Below are positions 8,669 to 17,641 of a DNA stretch of 61,099 nucleotides, in pieces. Position 1 is the first letter of the stretch, and the number at the start of each line of letters is the position of its first letter. The stretch is from JAVWHX01 sp036639875. Lineage in GTDB: Bacteria > Bacillota_I > Bacilli_A > Erysipelotrichales > Coprobacillaceae. Under the pieces are notes generated by a model. The model saw only the letters and a program-made list of their open reading frames with translations, searched no databases and was not told the DNA's origin. The translations under genes were made by a program, and so were the position numbers. The stretch lies in assembly GCA_036639875.1 (NCBI GenBank), contig JAVWHX010000004.1, positions 1 to 61,099 of the forward strand, read 5' to 3'.

Positions 8669-10165
8669 ATGAGCGAAGTTTTATTAGAAATGAAGAATAT
8701 TTCTAAAGAATTCCCTGGAGTTAAAGCTCTTGACGATGTTTCTTTAACCGTAAAAAGAGGAACAGTTCATGCCCTTATGGGTGAAAATGGAGCTGGGAAA
8801 TCAACGCTAATGAAATGTTTGTTTGGTATGTATGCCAAAGATTCGGGAACGATTATTCTCGAAGGTCAAGAAATCAATTTTAAAAACTCTAAAGATGCCC
8901 TAGAACATGGTGTTGCGATGGTACATCAAGAATTAAATCAAGCATTAAAACGTAATGTTATGGATAATATATGGTTAGGAAGATATCCAACAAAATTTAA
9001 AATTATGACTTCTGAGTCAGTTATGTATAAGAATACAATGGAAATCTTTAAAGATTTGAATATTGATGTTAATCCTAAACGTATTATGAGTACAATGCCA
9101 GTATCAAGTAGACAAATGGTAGAGATTGCTAAAGCAGTTTCTTATCATTCAAAAGTTATTGTATTTGATGAACCAACATCTTCTTTAAATGATCAAGAAG
9201 TAGAACATTTATTTAAGATTATTAATATGTTGCGTGATCGTGGATGTGGGATTGTTTATATTTCACATAAGATGGAAGAAATTTTAAGAATTTCTGATGA
9301 AGTAACGATTATGCGTGATGGAAAATGGATTGCAACTGAAACTGCTAAAGATTTAACAATGGATAAGATTATTAAATTAATGGTTGGACGTGAATTAACA
9401 AATCGTTTTCCACCAAAAGAAAATAAAGTTGGTGATGTTATTTTAAAAGTTGAGGGATTAACTGGAGCATATAATCAAGTTAAAGATGTTTCTTTTGAAG
9501 TGAAAAAAGGTGAAATTATTGGTTTCTCTGGTCTTGATGGATCTGGAAGAACTGAAGTTTTAGAAAGTATATTTGGAATTAGAACAAGAAAAAGCGGTAC
9601 GATTACTATGGCTGGTAAGGAAGTGAAGAACAAGACTTCTCTTGAAGCTATTAAAAATGGTTTTGCTTTACTAACAGAAGAAAGACGTGCAACTGGTATT
9701 TTCTCTATTCTTACAATTAAAGAAAACACAGTTATTTCTAATTTGAATAATTATATGAAACATGGTCTTTATTTAGATGATAAACAAATGAAGTATGATA
9801 CACAATGGGCTATTGGTGCTTTACGTATTAAAACACCATCTCAAAATACACAAATTCGTTCTTTATCAGGTGGTAATCAACAAAAAGTTATCTTAGGACG
9901 TTGGTTATTAACAAGTCCAGATATTCTATTGTTAGATGAACCTACACGTGGAATTGATGTAGGTGCAAAATATGAAATATATCAATTAATTATTGATTTG
10001 GCAAGTAAGGGGAAATCAGTTATTGTTGTTTCTTCTGAAATGCCTGAGTTATTAGGAATATGTGATCGTATTCTCGTTATGTCTGGTGGACGTTTAGCAG
10101 GAGAAGTTGAGGCTAGCAAGACATCACAAGAAGAGATTATGACACTTGCAACGAAATATGTATAA
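8669..10165 (+). CDS. mglA: Galactose/methylgalactoside import ATP-binding protein, tandem ABC domains
   Basis: Cytoplasmic ATPase of 498 residues with two ABC domains in one chain, the layout of the MglA/RbsA/XylG family. The first half has Walker A GENGAGKST (near residue 38) and Walker B VIVFDEPTSSL. The second half has the usual degenerate Walker A, GLDGSGRT, a clear signature LSGGNQQKV and Walker B ILLLDEPTRGIDVGA. AAAGGAGG precedes the ATG. It is followed 16 bases later by the permease gene. Sugar specificity is taken from the neighbouring calcium-loop binding protein. Confidence 0.93.
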   Translation: MSEVLLEMKNISKEFPGVKALDDVSLTVKRGTVHALMGENGAGKSTLMKCLFGMYAKDSGTIILEGQEINFKNSKDALEHGVAMVHQELNQALKRNVMDNIWLGRYPTKFKIMTSESVMYKNTMEIFKDLNIDVNPKRIMSTMPVSSRQMVEIAKAVSYHSKVIVFDEPTSSLNDQEVEHLFKIINMLRDRGCGIVYISHKMEEILRISDEVTIMRDGKWIATETAKDLTMDKIIKLMVGRELTNRFPPKENKVGDVILKVEGLTGAYNQVKDVSFEVKKGEIIGFSGLDGSGRTEVLESIFGIRTRKSGTITMAGKEVKNKTSLEAIKNGFALLTEERRATGIFSILTIKENTVISNLNNYMKHGLYLDDKQMKYDTQWAIGALRIKTPSQNTQIRSLSGGNQQKVILGRWLLTSPDILLLDEPTRGIDVGAKYEIYQLIIDLASKGKSVIVVSSEMPELLGICDRILVMSGGRLAGEVEASKTSQEEIMTLATKYV

Positions 10166-10181
10166 AGGAGAGTGAAAATAT

Positions 10182-11255
10182 ATGACTAAAATATTTGGTG
10201 GTATAACAAGCAAGATTGATGAATTTAAAGCATTAAATCAACAAGATAAAATGACATATATTAAGGAATTACTAATTAACAATTCTTTATATATATTCAT
10301 GATTATAGCAATTATAGGAATTCAGATTGTCAATCCAACATTCCTATCTAGTGCTTCTATTATTAATATTATCTCATTATCAGCAGCAAACTTACCTATT
10401 GCATTAGGAATTGCTGGATGTATCGTTTTAACTGGTACTGACTTATCAGCTGGTAGAATCGTTGGGTTAACTGCCTGCGTTTCCGCAGCTTTATTACAAG
10501 CTTCAGGATATGCAAACAAGATGTTTACAGGTGTAGATACTATGCCAATTATTGTTGCGATATTGGTTGTTATTGCAATTGGAGCAATTGTAGGATTTGT
10601 TAATGGATTCTGCGTAGCTAAGTTTAGCTTACATCCATTCATTGTTACACTAGGAACTCAATTAATTGTTTATGGAGTTTTATTGATTTTCTTAATGCAA
10701 GGAGATAACAACGGACAAGCTATTTCTGGTTTGGATGTTGGATTTACAAGCTTTGTTACTGGTTCAATATTAACAATAGGTGATCGAGGCATCCCGAATT
10801 TTGTGTGGTTTGCAATACTGATTACAATCTTAATGTGGTTCATTTGGAACAAAACTAAATTTGGAAAGAATATGTTTGCAGTTGGATCAAATCCTGAAGC
10901 TGCTAATGTATCAGGAGTTAATGTTACAAGAACAATTATTATCGTTTTTGTTTTAGCTGGTATTATGTACGGTTTGACTGGATTCATAGAATCTGCTAGA
11001 ATTGGTTCAAACAGTGCTGCAACTGGATTAAACTATGAACTTGATGCTATCGCTGCTTGTGTTATTGGTGGTGTATCATTTGTTGGTGGTATTGGTAAGA
11101 TACGTGGGGTTATTATAGGCGTTGTATTATTGCGTATTATCTTTATTGGATTAACATTCTTAAGTATTGATTCAAGTATGCAATATATTATCAAAGGTTT
11201 AATTATCTTAGTAGCATGTGCATTGGATATGCGTAAATATCTAGTAAGGAAGTAA
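10182..11255 (+). CDS. mglC: Galactose/methylgalactoside ABC transporter permease
   Basis: Integral membrane permease of 357 residues with about nine or ten hydrophobic segments. Landmarks of the branched sugar permease family include LPIALGIAGCIVLTGTDLSAG, FSLHPFIVTLGTQ, FAVGSNPEAANVSGVN and the stretch ending GGVSFVGGIGKIRG. AAAGGAGAG precedes the ATG. It lies between mglA and a small membrane protein with InlB repeats, the latter starting 6 bases after its stop. Confidence 0.92.
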   Translation: MTKIFGGITSKIDEFKALNQQDKMTYIKELLINNSLYIFMIIAIIGIQIVNPTFLSSASIINIISLSAANLPIALGIAGCIVLTGTDLSAGRIVGLTACVSAALLQASGYANKMFTGVDTMPIIVAILVVIAIGAIVGFVNGFCVAKFSLHPFIVTLGTQLIVYGVLLIFLMQGDNNGQAISGLDVGFTSFVTGSILTIGDRGIPNFVWFAILITILMWFIWNKTKFGKNMFAVGSNPEAANVSGVNVTRTIIIVFVLAGIMYGLTGFIESARIGSNSAATGLNYELDAIAACVIGGVSFVGGIGKIRGVIIGVVLLRIIFIGLTFLSIDSSMQYIIKGLIILVACALDMRKYLVRK

Positions 11256-11261
11256 TATATA

Positions 11262-11858
11262 ATGGATGATAAAGATAGTATAGAAAAATCAACAAAAAAG
11301 GTGAAAAATTGGGGAACTGGTGGTGGATTATACCGAGGTGCTAAAGTCTCTATCAAAACTTTGAATAGGGTTATAGCAGTTTTAATGATATTGCTTATTG
11401 GAGTTGTTATTTATTTAGCATCTTCTGGTCATTATTCAATAACCTTTGATACAGCTGGTGGTGATAATATACCAGTTTACAAATGTAAATATGATGAGTA
11501 TATTCAAATTGAAACTCCTTCTAAAACAGGATATACTTTTGCTGGCTGGTTTGAGGATTCTGATCTAACTAAATCTTTTGATTTAGAAACAATGACTGTA
11601 AAAGCAAGCGGAACTCTTTATGCGGCATGGACTCCTTCCCTTATTCGTGTTTCATTTGATTTGAATGGTGGAATGGTTGATCAAAAATCAACAATTCCAA
11701 CTATTGAAGTTCCTTTCAATGAAGTATATGGTACGTTACCAAATCCTCAAAAATTGGGATTCACTTTTAGCGGTTGGCAATATAATGGAACAATGATCCA
11801 AAATGATACGAAAGTCACTATGAATGGTGAACATACGTTAAAAGCAATTTGGAAATAA
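11262..11858 (+). CDS. Membrane-anchored protein with two InlB B-type (Flg_new) repeats, last gene of the mgl operon
   Basis: A 198-residue protein with a basic cytoplasmic start, one membrane helix near residues 36-56 and an outside part made of two repeats. Each repeat has the Listeria-Bacteroides pattern: a SITFDTAGGD or VSFDLNGGM strand, then GYTFAGWF or GFTFSGWQ, ending in LYAAW or LKAIW. The repeats span about 60-125 and 128-198. It begins 6 bases after mglC and is followed by the operon terminator, so it is co-transcribed with the sugar importer. Its job there is unknown; holding the binding protein or a glycan near the membrane is possible but only a guess. Confidence 0.8.
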   Translation: MDDKDSIEKSTKKVKNWGTGGGLYRGAKVSIKTLNRVIAVLMILLIGVVIYLASSGHYSITFDTAGGDNIPVYKCKYDEYIQIETPSKTGYTFAGWFEDSDLTKSFDLETMTVKASGTLYAAWTPSLIRVSFDLNGGMVDQKSTIPTIEVPFNEVYGTLPNPQKLGFTFSGWQYNGTMIQNDTKVTMNGEHTLKAIWK

Positions 11859-11887
11859 AACTATACTATTTTCATCATAGATAAACA

Positions 11888-11926
11888 AAAAGATTATGGC
11901 TCATGAGCCATAATCTTTGTTTTTTA
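11888..11926. terminator. Bidirectional terminator between the mgl operon and pepT
   Basis: Perfect palindrome AAGATTATGGCTCATGAGCC and its complement, with A tract on the left and T tract on the right, so it can stop transcripts from both converging genes. It ends at the stop codon of pepT. Confidence 0.85.
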
Positions 11927-13141
11927 AATATTGTTTTTTAAGATTTGAAGAATAACTTCTACTTGTTTATTCATCATTGTTGTTGAGACGTATTCAAAAG
12001 GTCCATGATAATTATATCCACCTGTACCCATATTAGGACAAGGAAGTCCCATATATGTGAGATTAGCACCATCAGTTCCTCCTCTAATAGGAACACTCAT
12101 TGGTGAAATATGACATTCTTTCATTGCTTTGATGGCATTATCAACAATATACATATTCTTTAGAATATGTTCTTTCATATTTAAATAACTTTGTTCAATT
12201 GTTATATGAATCATTGGATAACCATATTTATGATTTAGAAAATCAGCAATATCTTTAAAATCTTGGCATTGTTTTTTAGCTAAATCCAAATCATGGTTTC
12301 TGATAATATATTCCATTACTGTTTTTTCACAAGCTCCATGAATATCATGAAGATGATTAAATCCTTCATAGCCTTCAGTAGATTCAGGTCTTGCATGAAC
12401 TGGCAACATAGCATCAAATTCTTGAGATATATGGATAGAATTAATCATCTTGTTTTTAGCAGTTCCTGGATGAATACTTTTTCCAGTAATTTCTACAATT
12501 GCACTAAATGCATTAAAGTTTTCATATTCTATTTCTGCAATATCTCCACCATCAATTGTATAAGCATAATCGGCATTAAATTTCTTAACATCAAAGTTTT
12601 CAGTTCCACGTCCAACTTCTTCATCTGGTGTAAATGCTATTTGTATATCATTATGTTCAAATTCAGGATGATTATATAAATGTTCAGCCATTTGCATAAT
12701 AATAGATATTCCTGCTTTATCATCAGCTCCTAAAAGAGTTGTACCATCAGTTGTAATCAAATCATGATGAATAACATCTAATAATAAAGGAAAATCTTTA
12801 GGATCTAAATATAGACCTTTTTCTTTATTTAATGTAATGATATCTCCTTGATAATCATTAATAATTTGTGGTTTGATATCACAACCTGATGCATCAGGAG
12901 ATGTATCCATATGGGCAACAAACCCAATAACTTTTCCTTGATGATTGTTATTAGAAGGAATTGTTCCATAAACAATACCATATTCATCTAAATATGCATT
13001 ATCAATTCCAATCGCTTTCATCTCTGTAACTAAGTATTTCCCCAATTCAAATTGTTTACTTGAAGAAGGCGCAGTTGTTGATTTTGGATCAGATTGAGTA
13101 TCAAAACTTACGTACTTTAAAAATCTATCTTGTATATTCAT
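11924..13141 (-). CDS. pepT: Peptidase T (tripeptide aminopeptidase, M20B)
   Basis: Cytoplasmic zinc tripeptidase of 405 residues, the standard length. Metal-site motifs are all present: AHMDTSPD, TLLGADDKAG, the catalytic pair in PDEEVGRGTE, and a C-terminal GGTDGANLTYMGLPCPNMGT segment with FEYVS near the end. It releases N-terminal residues from tripeptides, fitting a peptide-using lifestyle alongside the Opp transporter in the same window. A TATAAT box lies 24 bases upstream on the minus strand, facing the nitroreductase promoter. Confidence 0.95.
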   Translation of the reverse strand: MNIQDRFLKYVSFDTQSDPKSTTAPSSSKQFELGKYLVTEMKAIGIDNAYLDEYGIVYGTIPSNNNHQGKVIGFVAHMDTSPDASGCDIKPQIINDYQGDIITLNKEKGLYLDPKDFPLLLDVIHHDLITTDGTTLLGADDKAGISIIMQMAEHLYNHPEFEHNDIQIAFTPDEEVGRGTENFDVKKFNADYAYTIDGGDIAEIEYENFNAFSAIVEITGKSIHPGTAKNKMINSIHISQEFDAMLPVHARPESTEGYEGFNHLHDIHGACEKTVMEYIIRNHDLDLAKKQCQDFKDIADFLNHKYGYPMIHITIEQSYLNMKEHILKNMYIVDNAIKAMKECHISPMSVPIRGGTDGANLTYMGLPCPNMGTGGYNYHGPFEYVSTTMMNKQVEVILQILKNNI

Positions 13142-13193
13142 GTTTTTTCCTCACTTTCTTAACTATTATACATGGAAAACAATGAATATTCTA

Positions 13194-13202
13194 TGGTATA
13201 AT
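13194..13202 (+). promoter_or_regulatory. Extended -10 promoter of the nitroreductase gene
   Basis: TGGTATAAT is a consensus extended -10 element placed 35 bases before the ATG; the -35 region is weak, as is usual for this class. A minus-strand TATAAT for pepT lies at 13165-13170, so the two promoters diverge within about 40 bases. Confidence 0.6.
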
Positions 13203-13236
13203 AGAAAAGAAATTAAAAAGGGAAAAGGAGAAAAGT

Positions 13237-13971
13237 ATGAATCAAACAATCAAAGAATTATATAGTAGAAAATCAGTTCGTTTGTATAGTGATGAACCGA
13301 TTACTGCTGATGAAAAAAAACTTATTTTAGAATCAGCTATTCAAGCACCAACAGCAGGGAATATGTTGTTATATTCAATCATAGACGTTCAAAATCAAGA
13401 ATTAAAGGAAGAATTAGCTAAACGTTGTGATAACCAACCTTTTATTGCTAAAGCGCCACTGGTTTTAATCTTCTGTGCGGATTATCAAAAGTGGTATGAT
13501 ATGTTTAATGAGTATACACCAGGTGTTCCTAAACTTGAAGAATCAGATTTATTTTTAGCAACTCAAGATTGTATTATTGCTGCTCAAAATGCAGTTGTTG
13601 CTGCTGAATCAATGGGAATTGGTTCATGTTATATTGGGGATATTTTAGAAAACTTTGAAGCTAATCAAGAATTATTAAACTTACCTAAGTATGCAGTTCC
13701 ATTTGTTATGGTTGTATTTGGTAGACCAACTGAACAACAAGCGAATCGTCAAAAACCAAAAAGATTTGCTGTAGAAGATGTTGTAAGCATTGATAAATAT
13801 CATCAAAAAACATTACAAGAAACTAAAGAAATGTTTATGAAACAATCAAATAAATCTGAAGAAGATTTAGGAAGATACATTGAAGCTTTTGCAAAAAGAA
13901 AGTTCTTTGCAGAGTTTAGAGATGAAATGAATAGATCATCAAGAGAAATTATCAAACATTGGATAAAATAA
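13237..13971 (+). CDS. Nitroreductase family flavoprotein (NfrA-like NADPH oxidoreductase)
   Basis: FMN-dependent oxidoreductase of 244 residues. The N-terminus has YSRKSVRLYSDEPI followed by AIQAPTAGNM, the flavin-phosphate region of the NfrA/FrP subgroup. AAQNAVVAAESMGIGSCYIGDI and PKYAVPFVMVVFGRP are also typical. The C-terminal ~70 residues, with RKFFAEFRDEMNRS, match the extended tail of this subgroup. The substrate is not predictable. A bidirectional terminator follows and separates it from a converging exporter gene. Confidence 0.87.
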   Translation: MNQTIKELYSRKSVRLYSDEPITADEKKLILESAIQAPTAGNMLLYSIIDVQNQELKEELAKRCDNQPFIAKAPLVLIFCADYQKWYDMFNEYTPGVPKLEESDLFLATQDCIIAAQNAVVAAESMGIGSCYIGDILENFEANQELLNLPKYAVPFVMVVFGRPTEQQANRQKPKRFAVEDVVSIDKYHQKTLQETKEMFMKQSNKSEEDLGRYIEAFAKRKFFAEFRDEMNRSSREIIKHWIK

Positions 13972-14010
13972 AAAAGATTAATGGCATGTGCCATCAATCT
14001 TTTTGTTTTT
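13972..14010. terminator. Bidirectional terminator between the nitroreductase and AI-2E transporter genes
   Basis: AAAGATTAATGGCA pairs with TGCCATCAATCTTT (one mismatch) over a 2-base centre, with A tract left and T tract right. It overlaps the last codons of the minus-strand gene. Confidence 0.8.
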
Positions 14011-15181
14011 CATCACCAAACTTACGTATCTCTAGATTTGTAACCTCAATATGTTTTGAGTAAAGTGTTAAATTTACCCAACGACTACCTACTGCGTAGA
14101 TAAGTGCCATACTTGGAACTGCAATCAATAATCCAAAGAAGCCTAATAAGTTACCAAATACAACTAAAGATATCAAAACATATAATCCAGAAATACCAAC
14201 AGCACCACCAACAACTCTTGGATAGATTAAATTAGCTTCACACTGTTGTATGATAACAAAACAAACTGTAAAGAGTATTGCGTGAGTAGGTTCTACTGCT
14301 AAGACCAATACAAAGCTAATAGCGAATCCAACAAATCCACCAAACATTGGAACTAAACTTGCAAAACCAATGATAACAGCAATTAACTCAGGGAAAGGTA
14401 ATCCTGTCACTTTAAAACCAATATACATAAGTGAAGTCAAAATACAACATTCTAATAGTTGCCCTGAAACAAAGCCGTTAAAGTAATGATTAGCTTCTGT
14501 ACCAATATCAAATATTGTTAAAGACTTCTTGTATCCAAATAAGAAAGTAATGATTTTCTTAACTTGTCTAAGATGAGTTTCTTTATTAGCTAAAAGATAA
14601 AGGGCCATAATAAATGAAGTAATAGCATTTATAAAGAAACCAAATAATCCAAAAGATTGAAAGATAATATTGATTCCAGCATTCCCTAGAAGATTACCAT
14701 TCTTTGATAAAAGATTAGCTAAATCTAAATTAGAGATGGCTTGTTGAATAGAATCATAATTAATTGCATAATTAACATTAAAACTCGCAAGAGTATCATT
14801 AATTAATGTAACAATTCTATTTGTATAGTTAAATATATTAGAGATAATAAGTGTAATACTTTCACCTAACTTTGGGATGATAAATGATGAGAAAAGAAGA
14901 ATTAAAACAGTCGCTAGTATTAGTGTAACAGCAATTGAAAGACCTCTTAAAAATCCTTTCCGTTTTATTTTTTTACCAAAGAAATGTTCAACCCTTTTTA
15001 ATGGGATATTTAAAATAAATGCAATAATAATAGCTATATATAAGGGTGTGGCTAATGATAATGCATAACCAACAGTAGATATAACAGCTTGATAATTGAA
15101 TAGAAAAAAAGCTAAACATAAAGTATAAGTTATATAAGATAAGATTTTATTGTGACGTACAATATTCGTTTTATCAATCAT
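13994..15181 (-). CDS. AI-2E family transporter (PerM/YdiK-type membrane protein)
   Basis: Membrane protein of 395 residues with seven or eight hydrophobic segments: a pair near the N-terminus, a soluble middle between about residues 100 and 170, then the conserved bundle containing VSGQLLECCILTSLMYIGF, LIAVIIGFASLVPMFGGFVG and VGISGLYVLISLVVFGNLLG. These are landmarks of the AI-2E exporter superfamily, whose members export varied solutes; autoinducer-2 export is not shown for most. AAAGGAGAATAAAACC precedes the ATG on the minus strand. It is transcribed alone. Confidence 0.87.
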   Translation of the reverse strand: MIDKTNIVRHNKILSYITYTLCLAFFLFNYQAVISTVGYALSLATPLYIAIIIAFILNIPLKRVEHFFGKKIKRKGFLRGLSIAVTLILATVLILLFSSFIIPKLGESITLIISNIFNYTNRIVTLINDTLASFNVNYAINYDSIQQAISNLDLANLLSKNGNLLGNAGINIIFQSFGLFGFFINAITSFIMALYLLANKETHLRQVKKIITFLFGYKKSLTIFDIGTEANHYFNGFVSGQLLECCILTSLMYIGFKVTGLPFPELIAVIIGFASLVPMFGGFVGFAISFVLVLAVEPTHAILFTVCFVIIQQCEANLIYPRVVGGAVGISGLYVLISLVVFGNLLGFFGLLIAVPSMALIYAVGSRWVNLTLYSKHIEVTNLEIRKFGDEKQKD

Positions 15182-15241
15182 GGTTTTATTCTCCTTTATT
15201 ATGTTCTCATCATATCATATTTGGGATAAAATGTGTAGTGA

Positions 15242-15270
15242 TTGTTCTTGAAGACAAAACGTGATAAAAT
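15242..15270 (+). promoter_or_regulatory. Sigma-A-type promoter for the membrane-anchored protein gene at 15292
   Basis: TTGTTC and TAAAAT separated by 17 bases, ending 21 bases before the start codon. Confidence 0.5.
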
Positions 15271-15291
15271 AAGACAAAAGGAGAGTTGATT

Positions 15292-15900
15292 ATGAAAAAG
15301 ATGACACGCCAAGCACAAATATTAATTTTCGCATTTATACTTGTTATATTTATGATATCAGGATTTTTGATTTTGAATTATGCAAATAAAGATGAAAAAG
15401 AACTGACTACGAAGGATGAGTATTCTATTCAACTTGTTTCTGAAAATACATCAATTATGTCTACATATATTAATTCTATATCAACAGAAAAGAGCTCTGC
15501 TGAATTTACTGAAAATACAATGACTATTCCTAAAGGAACGAAAATAGATAAAATAGAGTTATCACAGGATCAAACTTTTAAAAAGTATATAAAATTAGAA
15601 GGTCCTAATGGAGAAGATATCCTTTCTAAGAAGTCTAAGCAAGTTGTTACTCATTATGCATATAGTATGTTATTGGTAGGAGATGTCCAAGAAAAGACAA
15701 ATCTAACAACAAAAGAAAAAACATATGAAATTGTTAACGCACGTATAACTTATGATCAAATTCCAATGGTTTTATTAAGTAATGAAAATAGTGTATGCCT
15801 TACAAATAAAGCAAAATCAAAAGAAAAGTTTGTTCAACTTCAAGACTTTATACAAGCATTAAAAGATATAAAGAAAAGAGAAACAATGATTTCTTGGTAG
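15292..15900 (+). CDS. Uncharacterised protein with one N-terminal membrane helix
   Basis: A 202-residue protein that I do not recognise. The ATG at 15292 follows AAAGGAGAG at a good distance; an in-frame TTG two codons earlier is less likely. Basic residues 1-7 precede one hydrophobic helix (about 11-28), so the remaining ~170 residues should lie outside the cell. The outside part is rich in Ser, Thr, Lys and Glu with no cysteine cluster, no repeat and no known catalytic motif. It is a single-gene unit between its own promoter and a terminator, upstream of a TetR gene. Confidence 0.6.
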   Translation: MKKMTRQAQILIFAFILVIFMISGFLILNYANKDEKELTTKDEYSIQLVSENTSIMSTYINSISTEKSSAEFTENTMTIPKGTKIDKIELSQDQTFKKYIKLEGPNGEDILSKKSKQVVTHYAYSMLLVGDVQEKTNLTTKEKTYEIVNARITYDQIPMVLLSNENSVCLTNKAKSKEKFVQLQDFIQALKDIKKRETMISW

Positions 15901-15929
15901 AACTATCATAAAAGGTAGTTCTTTTTTAT
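15899..15929 (+). terminator. Rho-independent terminator after the gene at 15292
   Basis: Stem AGAACTATC / GGTAGTTCT around ATAAAA, followed by a T tract. Confidence 0.8.
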
Positions 15930-15938
15930 GCATATAAG

Positions 15939-15966
15939 TTGCATTATAATAAATCTCATGTATAAT
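15939..15966 (+). promoter_or_regulatory. Promoter of the tetR operon
   Basis: TTGCAT and a perfect TATAAT with a 16-base spacer. The last base of the -10 box is also the first base of the palindrome that follows, so a bound repressor would cover the promoter start region. Confidence 0.65.
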
Positions 15967-15978
15967 GAACAGTGTTCA
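15966..15978 (+). promoter_or_regulatory. Palindromic operator TGAAC-AGT-GTTCA, likely TetR autoregulatory site
   Basis: A perfect inverted repeat of 5-bp arms with a 3-base centre, lying over the predicted transcription start and 16 bases before the regulator's start codon. The position is what a self-repressing TetR protein would use. Confidence 0.55.
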
Positions 15979-15994
15979 CAATGGAGGTAAAACT

Positions 15995-16552
15995 ATGAAA
16001 ATGAATGTTACATCACAGGAAATATTAATAGAAAAAGCGAAGGAAGTTCTTTTGAAAGATGGTGTAGATGCTTTAAGTATACGTAAACTGGCTAAAGAAT
16101 GTGGGATATCTGTAGGGGTGTTTTATAACTATTTTGAAACAAAAACAGATTTAATATTTGCGATTGTATTTGAATTCTGGCAAGAGATTATGCATCAAAC
16201 TGATTTGAATAATCAAAATGATATATGTCTTTATGTAAGAACTTTGTATACAGTTTTAAGAGATAAAATAGAAGATTTTGAGAATACATGGTTAATGCAA
16301 ATGTCTGTGATGGATTCATCTGATAAACAAAAAGGTAGACAATTGGAAAAGCAATGTTTTGCGCATATTATGAGTGAAACAGGGAATGTGATTGATAGAG
16401 ATCAAAAGATTTCTAAAGATGTTTTTAACGATGTTTTAACAAAAGAAGCATTTACTCATTTTTTAATTATGAATACTATCTCTATTGCAAGAAATAGACA
16501 TGGTGATTGTGATGCATTTGTTGAAATTATAAGAAGAGTTTTATATAAATAA
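15995..16552 (+). CDS. TetR/AcrR family transcriptional regulator
   Basis: Repressor of 185 residues from the ATG at 15995, which is preceded by TGGAGGT at a normal distance; an in-frame ATG at 15965 overlaps the -10 box and cannot be on the mRNA. Residues ~10-60 form the TetR DNA-binding domain, with IRKLAKECGISVGVFYNYF as helix-turn-helix and the following FETKTDLI. The C-terminal ligand domain is not diagnostic. The three genes that follow, two membrane proteins and a DJ-1 protein, are in the same direction with almost no gaps and are its probable targets. Confidence 0.88.
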   Translation: MKMNVTSQEILIEKAKEVLLKDGVDALSIRKLAKECGISVGVFYNYFETKTDLIFAIVFEFWQEIMHQTDLNNQNDICLYVRTLYTVLRDKIEDFENTWLMQMSVMDSSDKQKGRQLEKQCFAHIMSETGNVIDRDQKISKDVFNDVLTKEAFTHFLIMNTISIARNRHGDCDAFVEIIRRVLYK

Positions 16553-16565
16553 GGAGGAATATAAT

Positions 16566-17225
16566 ATGGTTATATTTGAAACAATTTTTGATGTTTTGTA
16601 TTTAATATCAGTTGTTTGTATTGGGATTGTCATGGTAAGAAGATCAAAGGCATTTGATCAATATAAATTATTTGGTTGGATGGCTATTGTTTTAGGATGT
16701 GGTGATGCATTTCATCTTGTTCCTAGAGTTTATTCTATGTGGACGATAGGGTTAGAAAATAATACTGTAGCTTTAGGATTTGGACAAGCAGTGACTTCTA
16801 TTACAATGACTTTGTTTTATGTGATGTTATATTATATTTGGGAAAAAAGATATGATATGAAGCAAGTGAAAACATTAAGGCTTGTGGTATGGGGATTAGC
16901 TTTTATAAGAATTGCATTATGTTTATTCCCGCAAAATGATTGGTTAAGTGCCAATGCTCCATTATCATGGGGAATTTATAGGAACATACCATTTGCAATA
17001 TTTGGTGTATTAATGATAGTATTGTTTTATCAACAAGCTCGTATTCATCAAGATAAAATCTTTAAATATATGTGGTTAGCTATTGTTTTAAGTTTTGCTT
17101 TCTATGCTCCAGTTGTTTTGTTTTCAAAGACTATACCTGTTATTGGAGCGTTAATGATGCCAAAGACATGTGCATATGTTTGGATTGTTTGGATGGGATA
17201 TAAGGCACAAAAGGAGGAATGTTAA
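16566..17225 (+). CDS. Uncharacterised multi-pass membrane protein
   Basis: A 219-residue protein with about six or seven hydrophobic helices and short loops. AGGAGGAAT precedes the ATG, 13 bases after the tetR stop. Conserved-looking polar spots inside helices include GCGDAFHLVPR near residue 45-55 and two RxxPFAIFG/MMPKTCAYVW segments. I cannot assign a family. Its stop TAA shares a base with the next start (TAATG), so it is coupled to the DUF2871 protein, and the two may form one membrane complex. Control by the adjacent TetR protein is likely. Confidence 0.65.
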   Translation: MVIFETIFDVLYLISVVCIGIVMVRRSKAFDQYKLFGWMAIVLGCGDAFHLVPRVYSMWTIGLENNTVALGFGQAVTSITMTLFYVMLYYIWEKRYDMKQVKTLRLVVWGLAFIRIALCLFPQNDWLSANAPLSWGIYRNIPFAIFGVLMIVLFYQQARIHQDKIFKYMWLAIVLSFAFYAPVVLFSKTIPVIGALMMPKTCAYVWIVWMGYKAQKEEC

Positions 17226-17641
17226 TGAAGAAGATGTTAAGAGTATCACTTGTTTATGTTGTACTAGCACTTATTGGTGGGGTGTTCTATCGTGAGTTTA
17301 CAAAGTTAAGTGGTTTTACTGGTATTACGACTTTATCAACGGTTCATGTTCACTTAATGGTTTTAGGCGTATTTATGTTTATGATTTTAGGATTATTTGC
17401 GAAAGCAGTGCCTTTATTAGAAGATAAGAATTTTAAGAAAGCATTTGTTGTATATAATGTTGGTGTTATGATGACTGTTATTATGTTAATCGTAAGAGGA
17501 ATTACTCAAGTTTCTGCTTTAGGTTTAAGTTATGGCATGGATATGGCAATTTCAGGAATGTCAGGTGTAGGACATATTCTTCTTGGAATTGGTATGATAT
17601 GGTTTATATTGATTTTAATTAGAGTAAGTGAGGATAAATAA
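17225..17641 (+). CDS. DUF2871-type membrane protein
   Basis: A 138-residue, four-helix membrane protein. The start at 17225 is chosen because AGGAGG lies about 7 bases upstream; an ATG two codons earlier would leave no spacing. The pattern FYREFTKLSGFTG, then VHVHLMVLGVFMF and LLGIGMIWFILIL, matches what I know of the DUF2871 family. Two histidines in VHVH sit at a helix start and could bind a metal or haem, which is inference. It is sandwiched between another membrane protein and a DJ-1 protein, each with zero or one-base spacing. Confidence 0.7.
   Translation: MKKMLRVSLVYVVLALIGGVFYREFTKLSGFTGITTLSTVHVHLMVLGVFMFMILGLFAKAVPLLEDKNFKKAFVVYNVGVMMTVIMLIVRGITQVSALGLSYGMDMAISGMSGVGHILLGIGMIWFILILIRVSEDK

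Noticed and set aside
10322..11356. Several minus-strand frames of about 105 codons across mglC
   Set aside because: They are complementary shadows of permease codons (rich in Ile, Asn, Thr, Pro) without binding sites.
12293..12679. 128-codon plus-strand frame inside pepT
   Set aside because: It is antisense to a complete pepT with all motifs and has no binding site; shadow of the real gene.
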